Below, one piece after another: positions 9,451-18,221 of a stretch of DNA of 64,000 nucleotides. Numbering within the stretch: the stretch's first letter is position 1; every line of letters begins with the position of its first letter. Origin of the DNA: Bradyrhizobium canariense (GTDB lineage Bacteria > Pseudomonadota > Alphaproteobacteria > Rhizobiales > Xanthobacteraceae). The notes under the pieces are model-generated. The model made no database searches. It saw only the letters and a program-made list of their open reading frames with translations, and was not told where the DNA came from. The stretch covers positions 7,777,001-7,841,000 of the forward strand of contig NZ_LT629750.1 of assembly GCF_900105125.1 (NCBI RefSeq), read 5' to 3'. Both the position numbers and the translations under genes were made by a program.

Positions 9451-9469
9451 TTTGCTGCCCCGCAGCAAA
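9451..9469. repeat. Inverted repeat TTTGCTG-N5-CAGCAAA
   Basis: Perfect 7-bp arms at 9451-9457 and 9463-9469 lie in the divergent gap between the membrane hydrolase and the NEW3 operon, about 90 bp upstream of the hydrolase start. It could be an operator. No T tract follows on either strand, so a terminator is unlikely. Confidence 0.4.
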
Positions 9470-9511
9470 TTATACTCACCGGGGTGCTACTTTCGTACTG
9501 ATTGGTGCGAC

Positions 9512-9535
9512 AATTAGTCCTTCTCTAGACTAATT
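9512..9535. promoter_or_regulatory. Inverted repeat AATTAGTC-N8-GACTAATT, candidate operator
   Basis: Perfect 8-bp arms (9512-9519 and 9528-9535) are separated by 8 nt. The A/T-rich dyad sits in the gap between divergent genes, about 150 bp before the NEW3-protein start and 155 bp before the hydrolase start, a position suited to a regulator acting on one or both. No regulator gene lies next to it. Confidence 0.45.
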
Positions 9536-9683
9536 ATCTACCTGCGATCACCGACTCGTAATTCGGCCGCCGCAAATTCTCCGAAACACGCTCGCTAATT
9601 CGCCTGCACTTCGCCGTCATCGTTTTGGTTGGGCAGACCGAAACGGCGACATGTCTTTTCTTTGCCATTGCAGGAGTGTTGCG

Positions 9684-10853
9684 ATGCGAGCGGTCTATCT
9701 CGCCCCCTTAGCTTTCGCCGTTGGGTTGATTGCCTCCAACGTTCACGCCGCGGAGACGCCGCGTGACATCAAGGGCCTTTATCTGATGACCGACTATCCG
9801 GCGGTCACGGTAAGGCCGGGCACGACGTCCAATATTCCGCTACGCCTGCAAAACTACGGGCTGGGACCGGAGCGATATCAGCTCTCCGTCACCGGCGTGC
9901 CGAGCGGCTGGACCGCGACGCTGTTGGGCGGCGGACAACCGGTCGCTGCCGCGATGCCGGCGCCGGACGCCAGCGTGCCCTTGCAGCTTCGCCTCGACGT
10001 GCCGGCGAAGACGGACATGACCGCCCAAACGATCACGATCAAGGCGGACGGGCAGGGCACCAACCAGGCGGCGCTGCCGATCAACGTGGCGCTCGCCAAG
10101 GAATTGCCGGCCAAACTGACCGTCGATTCCAAGCTTCCTGAACTTCGCGGTAGTCCGAAATCGAATTTCGAATATACGCTGACCATCAAGAACGACAGCG
10201 GACGCAATCTGACTGCGAGCTTCGCGGCCGAAGCGCCGGCCAATTTCGAGACCTCGTTCACGGAGGCCTACGGCACCCAGGAGCTGTCCTCGATTCCGAT
10301 CGACGCTGGCCAGTCCAAGGACATCAAACTAAAAGTCCGTCCGCCGAGCACGATCGACGCCGGACATTTTCCGGTGAAGGTAACGGTCAAGGCCGAAGAC
10401 GCCTCGGCGAATGTGAACCTCGCGCTGGATGTCGTCGGACAGCCGCAGCTTCAGGTATCGGGGCGCGACGGGTTGTTGAGCGCGCGTGCGGTCGCCTCCC
10501 AGCAAAGCTCGATCCCGATCGTCGTCACCAATACCGGCACCGCGCCGGCCGAGAACATCGCGCTGGCCGCGACCGCGCCGACGGGATGGAAAGTAACGTT
10601 CGAGCCTTCCACCATCGATCGGCTTGTCCCGGGCAAGGATAGCGAAGTCCAGGCGCTGGTGACGCCAAGCGACAAATCGCTGGCGGGCGATTACATGACC
10701 TCGATCAACGCAACCTCGCGCGGAGAATCCGCCTCCGGTCAGTTCCGCATCACGGTCGCGACCTCGACGGTATGGGGAATGGCCGGCGCCGGCGTGATCG
10801 GCGTGGCGCTTCTTTTGATGCTGGGCGCAGTTGCAAGGTTCGGCCGCCGATGA
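9684..10853 (+). CDS. NEW3-domain membrane-anchored exported protein (389 aa)
   Basis: After a signal peptide ([19 protein letters not shown] to HAAE) come three beta-rich Ig-like repeats of the NEW3 type. Each has a phrase such as [36 protein letters not shown] or [19 protein letters not shown], followed by GW and a proline-rich turn. A single C-terminal helix (residues about 362-383) with GRR at the end anchors it, so the repeats face the periplasm. GGAG nine bases before the ATG at 9684 supports this start over 9651. It overlaps the ATPase gene by ATGA and heads an exporter operon, so it is probably the periplasmic partner of that transporter. Symbol and substrate unknown. Confidence 0.85.
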   Translation: MRAVYLAPLAFAVGLIASNVHAAETPRDIKGLYLMTDYPAVTVRPGTTSNIPLRLQNYGLGPERYQLSVTGVPSGWTATLLGGGQPVAAAMPAPDASVPLQLRLDVPAKTDMTAQTITIKADGQGTNQAALPINVALAKELPAKLTVDSKLPELRGSPKSNFEYTLTIKNDSGRNLTASFAAEAPANFETSFTEAYGTQELSSIPIDAGQSKDIKLKVRPPSTIDAGHFPVKVTVKAEDASANVNLALDVVGQPQLQVSGRDGLLSARAVASQQSSIPIVVTNTGTAPAENIALAATAPTGWKVTFEPSTIDRLVPGKDSEVQALVTPSDKSLAGDYMTSINATSRGESASGQFRITVATSTVWGMAGAGVIGVALLLMLGAVARFGRR

Positions 10854-11842
10854 GTGATCCAGACAGCAACGCCGCCACAGCGGCAGACCACATCGTTATC
10901 GCGGCGCGAAGCCTCACCAAGGCCTATGAAGGGCTGAGCGTCGTCGACGCCATCAACTTCGACATCGTCAAGGGCGAGGTGTTTGGATTGCTCGGGCCGA
11001 ACGGCGCGGGCAAGACCACGACGATCCTGATGATGCTCGGCCTCACCGAGATATCCGCAGGCACGGTCAGTGTACTGGGTTACAATCCGGCGCGCTCGCC
11101 GCTGCAAGTCAAACGCCGGGTCGGTTATCTCCCCGACTCGGTCGGCTTCTACGATCATCTGACCGCGAGCGAGAACCTTGCCTATACCGCGAAGCTGATG
11201 GGTCTTGCGCCGGCGGAACGGACACGTCGTATCGCAGGGGCGCTGGCGCGGGTGCGGTTATCAGAGGTCGCCGACAAGCGCGTGGCGACGTTCTCCCGCG
11301 GCATGCGTCAGCGGCTTGGTCTCGCCGAGATCATCGTCAAGCAGGCCGAGATTGCGATTCTGGACGAGCCGACGTCGGGGCTGGATCCTCAGGCCACGCT
11401 TGAGTTCTTGGGTCTGATCGAAGAGCTCAAGACCGAAGGCGTGACGGTGCTGCTGTCATCGCATGCGCTCGATCAGGTGCAGCGGGTCTGCGATCGTGTG
11501 GCCCTGTTTCAGGCCGGACGTATCGTGCTGATGGGCGCCGTTACCGATCTCGCCCGTCAGGTGCTCGGAGCCGGCTTCGTGGTCGAAGTCGAGGCCGATG
11601 GCACAGGCCTCGCGCGGCGGCTTGCGACCATCCCCGGCGTGACCAATGTCGAGACGCTGGCCGCGGATCGCTTTCGCATGACGGCGGATCGGGACGTGCG
11701 GCCGGACGCGGCCTATGCCGTGGTCGGCGCCAACGGAAGCCTGCGAAGGCTCTCGGTCGATGAGCCGAGCCTTGAGGCGATCTATGCCCGTTACTTCCAG
11801 AACCAGACGGACTCACCAGGAGGAACGCGTCATGCGGCGTGA
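10850..11842 (+). CDS. ABC-2 type exporter ATP-binding protein, NosF-like (330 aa)
   Basis: Walker A is GPNGAGKTT (49-57), the signature is FSRGMRQRL, and Walker B is [13 protein letters not shown]. Helix QMs of the CcmA/NosF group and a C-terminal extension of about 90 residues ([13 protein letters not shown] onwards) fit ABC-2 exporters. The start codon overlaps the NEW3 stop (ATGA at 10850-10853), and its own end overlaps the permease start by 11 bp, so the three are translationally coupled. The set resembles nosF/nosY for copper-site maturation, but no nosD, nosL or nosZ is present, so the nos role is not supported. Confidence 0.92.
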   Translation: MSDPDSNAATAADHIVIAARSLTKAYEGLSVVDAINFDIVKGEVFGLLGPNGAGKTTTILMMLGLTEISAGTVSVLGYNPARSPLQVKRRVGYLPDSVGFYDHLTASENLAYTAKLMGLAPAERTRRIAGALARVRLSEVADKRVATFSRGMRQRLGLAEIIVKQAEIAILDEPTSGLDPQATLEFLGLIEELKTEGVTVLLSSHALDQVQRVCDRVALFQAGRIVLMGAVTDLARQVLGAGFVVEVEADGTGLARRLATIPGVTNVETLAADRFRMTADRDVRPDAAYAVVGANGSLRRLSVDEPSLEAIYARYFQNQTDSPGGTRHAA

Positions 11843-12794
11843 GGGCTCGCCTTTCCAGGGGCTTGGCAGCGTGATGGTCAAGGAACTGGCGGACAACCTG
11901 TCGAGCGCGCGAATGCTGGTGCTCGAACTGCTGATCGTGCTGACGGCGCTGGCCGCACTTTATGGCGCGATCGACAGTCTCCGGCAGACCACAGCGGAAG
12001 ATCCGTTCCTGCTGCTGCGGCTGTTTACGGTCGAGCGCGCGCCGCTGCCGTCCTTTGTCGCGATCCTGGGATTTCTGATCCCGCTGATGGCGATCGGGCT
12101 CGGCTTCGACGCCATCAATAGCGAGCATAACCGGCGGACGCTGTCGCGAATCCTGGCACAGCCGATCTATCGCGACGCGCTGTTGATGGGAAAATTCCTC
12201 GCGGGTCTCGCCACGCTGGCGATCAGCCTGACCGCGCTGTGGCTGATGGTGATTGGCCTCGGCCTGATCTTTCTGGGCGTGCCGCCGGGCGGCGAGGAGA
12301 TCGCGCGCTCGCTCGCATTCCTGGTGATCGCGGTTTTCTATGCCGGGGTCTGGCTGTCGCTCGCGATGCTGCTCTCGATCGTGTTCCGTTCGCCCGCTAC
12401 GGCGGCGTTGGTCGCGCTCGGCATCTGGCTGTTCCTCGCCATCCTGTGGCCGATGCTGGCGCCGGCCTTCGCGCAAGTGATCGCGCCGCCGGATCCGCGC
12501 TATGCCGCGCTCGGGCTTGATACGCCCGATACCGCGATCTGGGCGCTGACGCTGTCGCGCTTCTCGCCGAACCATCTGTTCGGTGAGGCGATGCTGGCAG
12601 TGTTGTCACCCTCGACACGGTCGCTCGGTCCGGTGTTCATCGATCAGTTGCGCGGCGCCGTGATGGGAGCGCCGTTGCCGCTCGGCCAGAGCCTCCTGAT
12701 CGCCTGGCCGCAGACGGTGTGTCTGATCGCCGGCACGATCGTGCTGTTTGTCGCAGGCTATGTCGTGTTCCAGCGCCAGGAAGTCAGGGCGTAG
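11832..12794 (+). CDS. ABC-2 type permease, NosY-like (320 aa)
   Basis: Six hydrophobic segments are visible: [91 protein letters not shown] and the C-terminal [19 protein letters not shown]. The phrase [20 protein letters not shown] is typical of the cytoplasmic loop in NosY-type permeases. AGGAGGAACGCGTC precedes the ATG. It is the third gene of the coupled operon and forms the membrane channel for the ATPase before it. Confidence 0.9.
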   Translation: MRREGSPFQGLGSVMVKELADNLSSARMLVLELLIVLTALAALYGAIDSLRQTTAEDPFLLLRLFTVERAPLPSFVAILGFLIPLMAIGLGFDAINSEHNRRTLSRILAQPIYRDALLMGKFLAGLATLAISLTALWLMVIGLGLIFLGVPPGGEEIARSLAFLVIAVFYAGVWLSLAMLLSIVFRSPATAALVALGIWLFLAILWPMLAPAFAQVIAPPDPRYAALGLDTPDTAIWALTLSRFSPNHLFGEAMLAVLSPSTRSLGPVFIDQLRGAVMGAPLPLGQSLLIAWPQTVCLIAGTIVLFVAGYVVFQRQEVRA

Positions 12795-12826
12795 GACCGT
12801 GGGGCGGCGGTGACGTGCCTCCGACG

Positions 12827-13117
12827 TCACGCGCCGTCCCGCTTGGATTTCTTGCGCGTGGGCGTATTGCGCGACGCCGTGTGGTGCAAGGTGCGGGAGA
12901 AATAATCCCGCGCCACGGCATCCAGCGCGGCCGAGATCATCTCGGATGGTTCGGCCGCGCGACCATCGCGCTCGGCCTCCAGCCGTTCCGCCACCTCAAG
13001 ATATTGCATGGCAAGCTCGCGCAGCCGGCGGGATTCCTCATCATCGGCAACCGGATCGGTCATCGCCAACAGATCCATCGCGCGCAGGCGCGCATGATCG
13101 CTTTTCAGGTCGGCCAT
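12827..13117 (-). CDS. Small cytoplasmic helical protein (96 aa), unknown
   Basis: A strong AAAGGAGG precedes the ATG. The product is acidic in its first half and basic at the C-terminus (TRKKSKRDGA). It looks all-helical, with a LRELAMQYLEVAERLEAERDG segment suited to a short coiled coil. No signal peptide or membrane helix. It converges with the ABC permease gene. I do not recognise it. The ribosome site and the codon pattern make it likely to be real. Confidence 0.6.
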   Translation of the reverse strand: MADLKSDHARLRAMDLLAMTDPVADDEESRRLRELAMQYLEVAERLEAERDGRAAEPSEMISAALDAVARDYFSRTLHHTASRNTPTRKKSKRDGA

Positions 13118-13271
13118 GAAGCGCCTCCTTTGGGCTTTCCTCCTGTTTAAAACGCAGATGCGCGGCCGTTCGTCCGTTGGTCCCGCAGGACCGAACGTCG
13201 ATACTGTCAGGAGCTAAGCGCGGGAGCCATGTCCTGTTCCGGAGTCACAGCCGAGTTTTTTCGCAATTCTG

Positions 13272-13300
13272 GTAGTGTCTCAATTTGAATGAGACACTAC
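13272..13300. repeat. Perfect 11-bp inverted repeat GTAGTGTCTCA-N7-TGAGACACTAC
   Basis: Arms at 13272-13282 and 13290-13300 lie 18 bp past the stop of the beta-helix gene and 155 bp upstream of the small gene at 12827-13117, both on the minus strand. No T tract follows, so it is either an end-of-transcript hairpin without a classical tail or a regulator site. The TGTCTCA/TGAGACA core resembles dyads bound by sigma-54-dependent activators, but I see no -24/-12 element nearby. Confidence 0.55.
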
Positions 13301-13318
13301 TCCGCTTTATCGGAGGAT

Positions 13319-15358
13319 TTATTTGGTGACGATTTTCTCGTCGCGTGGACCGTAGTGCCGCGGTGGCGAGCCCACTTCCAGCGCGCCGAGGTCGGGCGCC
13401 TTGCCGCTGAAGCCGTCGGTGATACCGGGTAGTTCAATACCCGCATCCACCGCCGCAGAAGTTGGCTTCAGGCGGAAGTCGAAATCGGCGGGGTCGTAGA
13501 CATGTTGCGGATCACTGGCTGACGGCATCGCGACATGCATGAAGCTGTCATAGTCGACCATTACGCCGTGCTTCTCCTGGCCTGTGCCGGCCCGAAAATC
13601 GTCCAGTGTCTTGTAGGAACGTTTCACCTGTGCGCTGGGATCATAGTCGATGCGCCGAGCGAAGTCCGGCGTGTTCCACTGGAACAGATCGGCCCCGGGC
13701 GCGCTGGCCCGGAAGCCGTCATAGTCCATCGTGTTGGTATTGGCCGGCGAGTTCATCGTGAAGATAGTGGCCGTTATGCCCGAGCCAATGAAAAGGTTGT
13801 TCCGGAAGTGCATGTTCTGCGCCGGGCCCGCGCCGCCTTCTCCGATGAAGGTGTTGTTGTAGCTGAGAATGCCCGACGAGCCTTCGATATATTTCAGGGC
13901 TCCGTTGGTGTTGTAGACGATGTTGCGCACCCAGTAGAACGGGCCGCCATAGCCCGGCTGCACGCTGAAGGCGCGGTCGGCCAGATTGAAGCAGCGATTA
14001 TCGAACGCGCGGATGTTTCGTCCGCCGCCATCCATCTCGATGCAATTGTCGCCCATGTTGCTGATGTCGTTGCCGTAGAAATCGTCCGATTCCGGGAACC
14101 GGTCGCGGATTTCCTTGGACGAATTGCCTTCGGGCAGCTTTACGCCGTCCGGCACGCCATAGGTTGCGAAGTCGATGCCGTCATGAAAATTGGTGATCTT
14201 GTTGTAAGCCACCACATGGCCCTGGCCGTAGACCTTGATGGCATATTCCGACAGCAGCAGTTCGGGATAGCCGCTGAAGGACGACCAGCGCGCGCCGGTC
14301 CAGCCCATCATATGATCGGGATCGTGGCGGCCGTTGATCGTGTTGTCGGCGATGTAGAAATCCTTGGAGCCGGACCAGTCGTCCTGCACCGCGCGGCCGA
14401 CATCGTAGAGCTTGGAATGTTTCAGGGTGAAGCCGCTGGAGCCGGCGATGTCCTTGATGCCGAGCAGGAAGGCGACATTGGTGTTTCTGATCGTAATGCC
14501 TTCGAAGTAGTTGTAGTTGGCGCCCATCAGGTTGAAGAGGGTCTGCGCGCCGGCACCGTCAAAGATCACCTCGCCATCATCAGCGCCCTTGATCACGATC
14601 GGCTTCTCGGCAGTGCCGCTGCCGGTGAGGTAATAGGTGCCATCGAAATAATTGCCCATCGAAAGATTGCCGACCTTGGGATCAGTGGTCAGGTAATGGA
14701 AGCGGTCGCCGGTATAGATGCCGGCATGGACCAGGATGGTATCGCCCGGCTGCACGCGCACGGGATAGGCGTTTTCATAATCGTAATGGGCGCCGCCCTC
14801 GAAATACGCCGCCATGATCGAAGGGAAATTCGGCTCCTGCTTCGGTCCTTTCCAGTCTACCGGGTAGACATGATAGACGTGCCCGCCCGGAGCGGGCATT
14901 GGTTCCTTGCGGGTGTGGAAGGTCACCGTCCTGGTCGCGTTGCCGCCATCCGGATCGGACAGGGTGAATTTGGCTTCGTAGTCGGTGTCCGGAGTCAGCG
15001 CCAACAGGCTGCCCGTCAGCATGTTGGGCACTTCATATTTGAACAGCGGATAACGGTTGGGACCCCCGGGGCCAGGGACCGCGCCGACAAACTCGCCATT
15101 GCCGCCGGCGCGCAACAGCGGCAAGCCGGTCTTCCAGGCCTGATCGCCCTTCTTGCGATAGGCGACCTCCGCCTTGGCATTGGTGTTATCGTCGCCGGTG
15201 ATGCGCCAGTCGAAGCCCGCTGATATCAGCGTGGGGCGTTCCACTGTCAGTGCGCCAGCGTGGACGCTGTTGGCCGCGTGGGCCGGCGGGCTCGTCAGCA
15301 GCGCTGCGCCACACAAACCGAACGCCCATGCGGAGAGCGGGGTTTTCATTCTGATCAT
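13319..15358 (-). CDS. Exported right-handed beta-helix protein (679 aa)
   Basis: A signal peptide (ending SPPAHA) is followed by a fibronectin-like domain (residues about 40-150, FKYEVPNMLTG and LSDPDGGNATRTVTFHTR) and then a long parallel beta-helix, recognisable from repeated short strands with N/G turns (GITIRNTNVAFLLGIKDIAG, FTLKHSKLYDVG, FYIADNTINGRHD, HVVAYNKITNFHDGIDFA). This fold is shared by pectate lyases, epimerases and polysaccharide-binding proteins. The ATG at 15358 follows GGGGAG at a good distance. A carbohydrate target in the periplasm or outside the cell is likely. Catalytic residues cannot be assigned by eye. It stands alone as a transcript. Confidence 0.85.
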   Translation of the reverse strand: MIRMKTPLSAWAFGLCGAALLTSPPAHAANSVHAGALTVERPTLISAGFDWRITGDDNTNAKAEVAYRKKGDQAWKTGLPLLRAGGNGEFVGAVPGPGGPNRYPLFKYEVPNMLTGSLLALTPDTDYEAKFTLSDPDGGNATRTVTFHTRKEPMPAPGGHVYHVYPVDWKGPKQEPNFPSIMAAYFEGGAHYDYENAYPVRVQPGDTILVHAGIYTGDRFHYLTTDPKVGNLSMGNYFDGTYYLTGSGTAEKPIVIKGADDGEVIFDGAGAQTLFNLMGANYNYFEGITIRNTNVAFLLGIKDIAGSSGFTLKHSKLYDVGRAVQDDWSGSKDFYIADNTINGRHDPDHMMGWTGARWSSFSGYPELLLSEYAIKVYGQGHVVAYNKITNFHDGIDFATYGVPDGVKLPEGNSSKEIRDRFPESDDFYGNDISNMGDNCIEMDGGGRNIRAFDNRCFNLADRAFSVQPGYGGPFYWVRNIVYNTNGALKYIEGSSGILSYNNTFIGEGGAGPAQNMHFRNNLFIGSGITATIFTMNSPANTNTMDYDGFRASAPGADLFQWNTPDFARRIDYDPSAQVKRSYKTLDDFRAGTGQEKHGVMVDYDSFMHVAMPSASDPQHVYDPADFDFRLKPTSAAVDAGIELPGITDGFSGKAPDLGALEVGSPPRHYGPRDEKIVTK

Positions 15359-15649
15359 TTTTTTTAATCTCCCCAGACAGCTCAAAGAGAGCCAAGCGGA
15401 CCTATAAATGATTCCCGCCGCACAAATCCCTCGAAAGCCAGCGGCAAAAATGCAGCGCTGGGGAGTGCTTTCATGAGTGCAATGAGGTGTTTCTTCGTGC
15501 GCTTTTACAGTTACTGTCCGTATTGAGTCCGCTCCCGAGCGAAAGCACCGCTTCGCCGGCGCTCCGGGTTGCTACGTTATCCTAGGCGGATTCCCGGCTG
15601 AAGATTGAGACACGACTGCAATTTTGGGATGGGATTTACGCGAGTCGAT
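15359..15649. other. Intergenic region without a recognisable gene
   Basis: About 290 bp upstream of the beta-helix gene. It holds the promoter of that gene somewhere, but I cannot pick convincing boxes. A TGAGACACGACTGC at about 15606 faintly echoes the TGAGACACTAC arm at 13290. Confidence 0.4.
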
Positions 15650-15985
15650 CTAGCGACGACGCGCGACCGCAACGCCGAATAAAAACGCCACGAACAGGCT
15701 CGCCAGTGGCGCTTCACGGGTGATGGCGCTGATGGTCGACAGCGGCATGCCCGGCTTCCGCGCAGCCACCACCGCGTCGCTCAAGCGATCGACCGCGCTT
15801 TGCAGCGCCGCCGTCACGTCGGTGATGGTGCGAGACACATCGGTCGCGGTATCGATGGCGCGCTCCGCCATGCCGGGCTGCGACGTGGGTTCGGGGGTCT
15901 CAAAGCTCACATCAGGCTCGCTTGTTGGTACCGGCGCCGCAGGACTACCCGCGTGAGGCGATAGGAAGTACGAGGCCGCCACCAT
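15650..15985 (-). CDS. Small protein with C-terminal membrane helix (111 aa, or 73 aa from an inner ATG)
   Basis: The C-terminus has one hydrophobic segment (LASLFVAFLFGVAVARRR) ending in a basic patch, preceded by an amphipathic stretch DVSRTITDVTAALQSAVDRLSDAVVAA. This is like DUF883/ElaB-type small membrane proteins in layout, though I do not claim that family. No good ribosome site precedes the ATG at 15985. The ATG at 15871 (MAERAIDTATDV) would give 73 residues and fits the conserved-looking part better. Function unknown. Confidence 0.5.
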   Translation of the reverse strand: MVAASYFLSPHAGSPAAPVPTSEPDVSFETPEPTSQPGMAERAIDTATDVSRTITDVTAALQSAVDRLSDAVVAARKPGMPLSTISAITREAPLASLFVAFLFGVAVARRR

Positions 15986-16072
15986 TGGCTATCCGCGCGA
16001 GCGCTAGTCTTGAACAGCGGGTCTTTAGGACCTTTGGCTATCCGCGACGGCGCCGTTCTGAACGGCGGGTGA
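15985..16072. repeat. Imperfect 49-bp tandem duplication
   Basis: TTGGCTATCCGCG begins at 15985 and again at 16034. Each copy continues with related sequence ending in GAAC-GCGGGT. The two copies have diverged at several positions. It lies just before soxC and overlaps the start of the small membrane protein on the other strand. Confidence 0.5.
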
Positions 16073-16259
16073 CGGCCTCCGGAAACAAATGCGGGGCCAG
16101 GAATTTTGTTCCGCAAGTTCGGCTCGTTTTGGAAGTGGGCTGCTTGATCCCGGCGATATCAGGAACAAGTTGGCGTTGAGGGGAGCGGAAGAATATGACC
16201 AAATGGCCATAGCCCCGTCACGGGCCCGGAAGCCGTCGCCACCAGGAGCGGAGGAAGAA

Positions 16260-17561
16260 ATGGCAACCAAAAAGACCGCTATAGATGCGAACAAGGCAAC
16301 GCATTCACTGTCGCGCAGGCAGATGTTAGGCAGCGGCGGCACGCTGTTGGGCGGCGCTGTCGTCGGCGGCTTCGCCGGCGGGCAGGCCTTGGCCGGACAG
16401 CCCGGGTCCACTTCCGAAAACCTGCCGCCCAATATTCCGGAATGGATGAAAGCGCCGGGCGATCCGATGGGCGCCCAGCTCTATGGAGAGCCGTCGCCGT
16501 TCGAGAAGAACGTCATCAAGAACATCCCGAAGAATTTGCCGCAATATCTCTCAGCCTCGGGACGCACGCCGCTTGGCGATCTCGACGGCATCATCACGCC
16601 GAACGGGCTGTTCTACGAACGTCACCATGGCGGCGTTCCCACCATCGATCCCGACCAGCACCGGCTGATGCTGCATGGACTGGTCGAGCGTCCCATGATT
16701 TTCACGATGGAGGACATCCGCCGCTTTCCATCGCAATCGCGGATTCACTTTCTCGAATGCTCAGGCAATCCGGTTTACACAAAACCTTATGGCAAGACCG
16801 CATCCGACCTGATGGGATTGTTGAGTTGCGCGGAGTGGACCGGCGTCAGTCTTAAACTTGTACTTGAAGAGGCCGGACTTCGTCCCGAAGCGAAATGGCT
16901 GGTGGCCGAAGGCGCCGATGCGGCGGCGTTGACGCGCTCGATCCCGATCGAAAAATGCCTCGACGACGCCATGCTGGTCTACAGCCAGAACGGCGAGCGG
17001 TTGCGCCCGCAGCAGGGATATCCGCTGCGGCTGCTGCTGCCCGGCTTCGAAGGCAATATGAATGTGAAATGGCTGCGCCGTCTGAAGGCCGTGACCGAGC
17101 CGGCCTACTCGCGCGAGGAGACCTCGAAATACACCGACCTGATGCCTGACGGGACCGCGCGCGAATTCACCTTCTACATGGAAGCGAAATCGATCATCAC
17201 CCGGCCGTCGGGCGGCCAGAAGCTCAAGCAACCCGGTTTCCATGAAATCACCGGCCTGGCCTGGAGCGGGCATGGCAAGATCAGGCGCGTCGACGTGTCC
17301 GTCGACGACGGCAAGAACTGGCAGGAAGCGCAATTGCAGGAGCCGGTGCTGACCCGCGCCCTGACGCGCTTCCGGCTGCCATGGCAATGGGATGGGCAGC
17401 CGGCGGTGATCCAGAGCCGCGCCATCGACGAGACCGGTTATGTGCAGCCGACATTCTCGGAGCTGACCGCCGTTCGCGGCGTGAATTCATTCTATCACAA
17501 CAATGCCATTCAGCCGTGGCGCATCGATGCGCAGGGGCAGGTGACCAATGCCAATGCTTAA
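16260..17561 (+). CDS. soxC: Sulfite dehydrogenase molybdenum subunit SoxC (433 aa)
   Basis: The N-terminus carries a twin-arginine signal (LSRRQMLGSGG, residues 17-27). The Moco-binding sulfite-oxidase fold is clear, with the pyranopterin cysteine in HFLECSGNPVY (Cys167), the HHGGVPTIDPDQHRLMLHG segment and the dimerisation domain starting near PSGGQKLKQPGF. GAGGAAGAA precedes the ATG at 16260; a longer frame from 16089 lacks the Tat motif at its start. It overlaps the cytochrome gene by 14 bp. In Sox systems SoxCD oxidises protein-bound sulfur, and without the other Sox proteins it may act on sulfite or another small S-compound. No soxXYZAB genes are in this window. Confidence 0.93.
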   Translation: MATKKTAIDANKATHSLSRRQMLGSGGTLLGGAVVGGFAGGQALAGQPGSTSENLPPNIPEWMKAPGDPMGAQLYGEPSPFEKNVIKNIPKNLPQYLSASGRTPLGDLDGIITPNGLFYERHHGGVPTIDPDQHRLMLHGLVERPMIFTMEDIRRFPSQSRIHFLECSGNPVYTKPYGKTASDLMGLLSCAEWTGVSLKLVLEEAGLRPEAKWLVAEGADAAALTRSIPIEKCLDDAMLVYSQNGERLRPQQGYPLRLLLPGFEGNMNVKWLRRLKAVTEPAYSREETSKYTDLMPDGTAREFTFYMEAKSIITRPSGGQKLKQPGFHEITGLAWSGHGKIRRVDVSVDDGKNWQEAQLQEPVLTRALTRFRLPWQWDGQPAVIQSRAIDETGYVQPTFSELTAVRGVNSFYHNNAIQPWRIDAQGQVTNANA

Positions 17562-18111
17562 ATCCGCTCTGGCGACGCTCACGCTGTTGACACTGGCGTT
17601 GTCGGCCCGCGCCGAGGCGCAGGGCCATTACGGCATCGGGCGAACCGCAACGGACGGGGAAATCGCCGGCTGGAATATCGATATCGGCCGCGACGGTTCG
17701 AACCTTCCGCCCGGAAGCGGCAGCGTTGCCCACGGCCACGAGGTATTCGATCAGCAATGCGCGGCGTGCCATGGCGAGAAAGGCGAGGGTGGCGTTGGCG
17801 AGCGGCTGGTCGGCGGCCAGGGTACAATCGCAACGCTAAAGCCGATCAAGACCGTCGGCAGCTACTGGCCTTATGCCCCGACGCTGTTCGACTATATCCG
17901 CCGCGCGATGCCGCAAAACGCGCCACAGTCGCTCAGCAATGACGACGTCTATGCAGTCTCTGCCTATATCCTCAACATGAACGGGCTCTTCCCTGCCGAC
18001 GCGACGCTCGACGCCAAGTCGCTGAGCGCGATCAAGATGCCGAACCGGAGCATGTTCACGGAGGATCCAAGGCCCGACGTCAAGAATCCGGCCTGCGAGA
18101 AGGGCTGCTAG
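17548..18111 (+). CDS. soxD: Sulfite dehydrogenase c-type cytochrome subunit SoxD (187 aa)
   Basis: A signal peptide (ending ARAEAQ) is followed by one haem-attachment motif CAACH (71-75) and a likely distal Met in RRAMPQ (Met121). GSYWPYAPTLFDYIRRAMP is characteristic of the SoxD/SorB-like group. It has only one haem, whereas the Paracoccus SoxD is di-haem, so this is the short form. The start overlaps the end of soxC by 14 bp; a second ATG two codons in is possible. It accepts electrons from the SoxC molybdenum centre in the periplasm and passes them to the respiratory chain. Confidence 0.9.
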   Translation: MPMLKSALATLTLLTLALSARAEAQGHYGIGRTATDGEIAGWNIDIGRDGSNLPPGSGSVAHGHEVFDQQCAACHGEKGEGGVGERLVGGQGTIATLKPIKTVGSYWPYAPTLFDYIRRAMPQNAPQSLSNDDVYAVSAYILNMNGLFPADATLDAKSLSAIKMPNRSMFTEDPRPDVKNPACEKGC

Positions 18112-18221
18112 ATCCCGGCCGGGCGGCGCAAGCCGGTCACAAAATCAGACATGGACCTGACGGCGTTTGTTCGATTACGCTGATGCCGTGATCGCAATGC
18201 CAGGCCAGGATTTGATCCACC

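Noticed and set aside
11541..12575. 344-codon frame antisense to the ABC ATPase and permease
   Set aside because: Composition is Arg/Gln/Asp-rich and no ribosome site is seen. The sense genes have complete motifs.
9684..12794. nosDFY copper-maturation operon
   Set aside because: The first gene encodes NEW3 Ig-like repeats rather than the NosD beta-helix, and nosZ, nosL and nosR are absent.
13535..15223. 562-codon open frame on the plus strand
   Set aside because: It lies wholly opposite the beta-helix gene, which has a signal peptide and family-like repeats. The antisense frame is a by-product of GC-rich codon use and lacks any recognisable domain.
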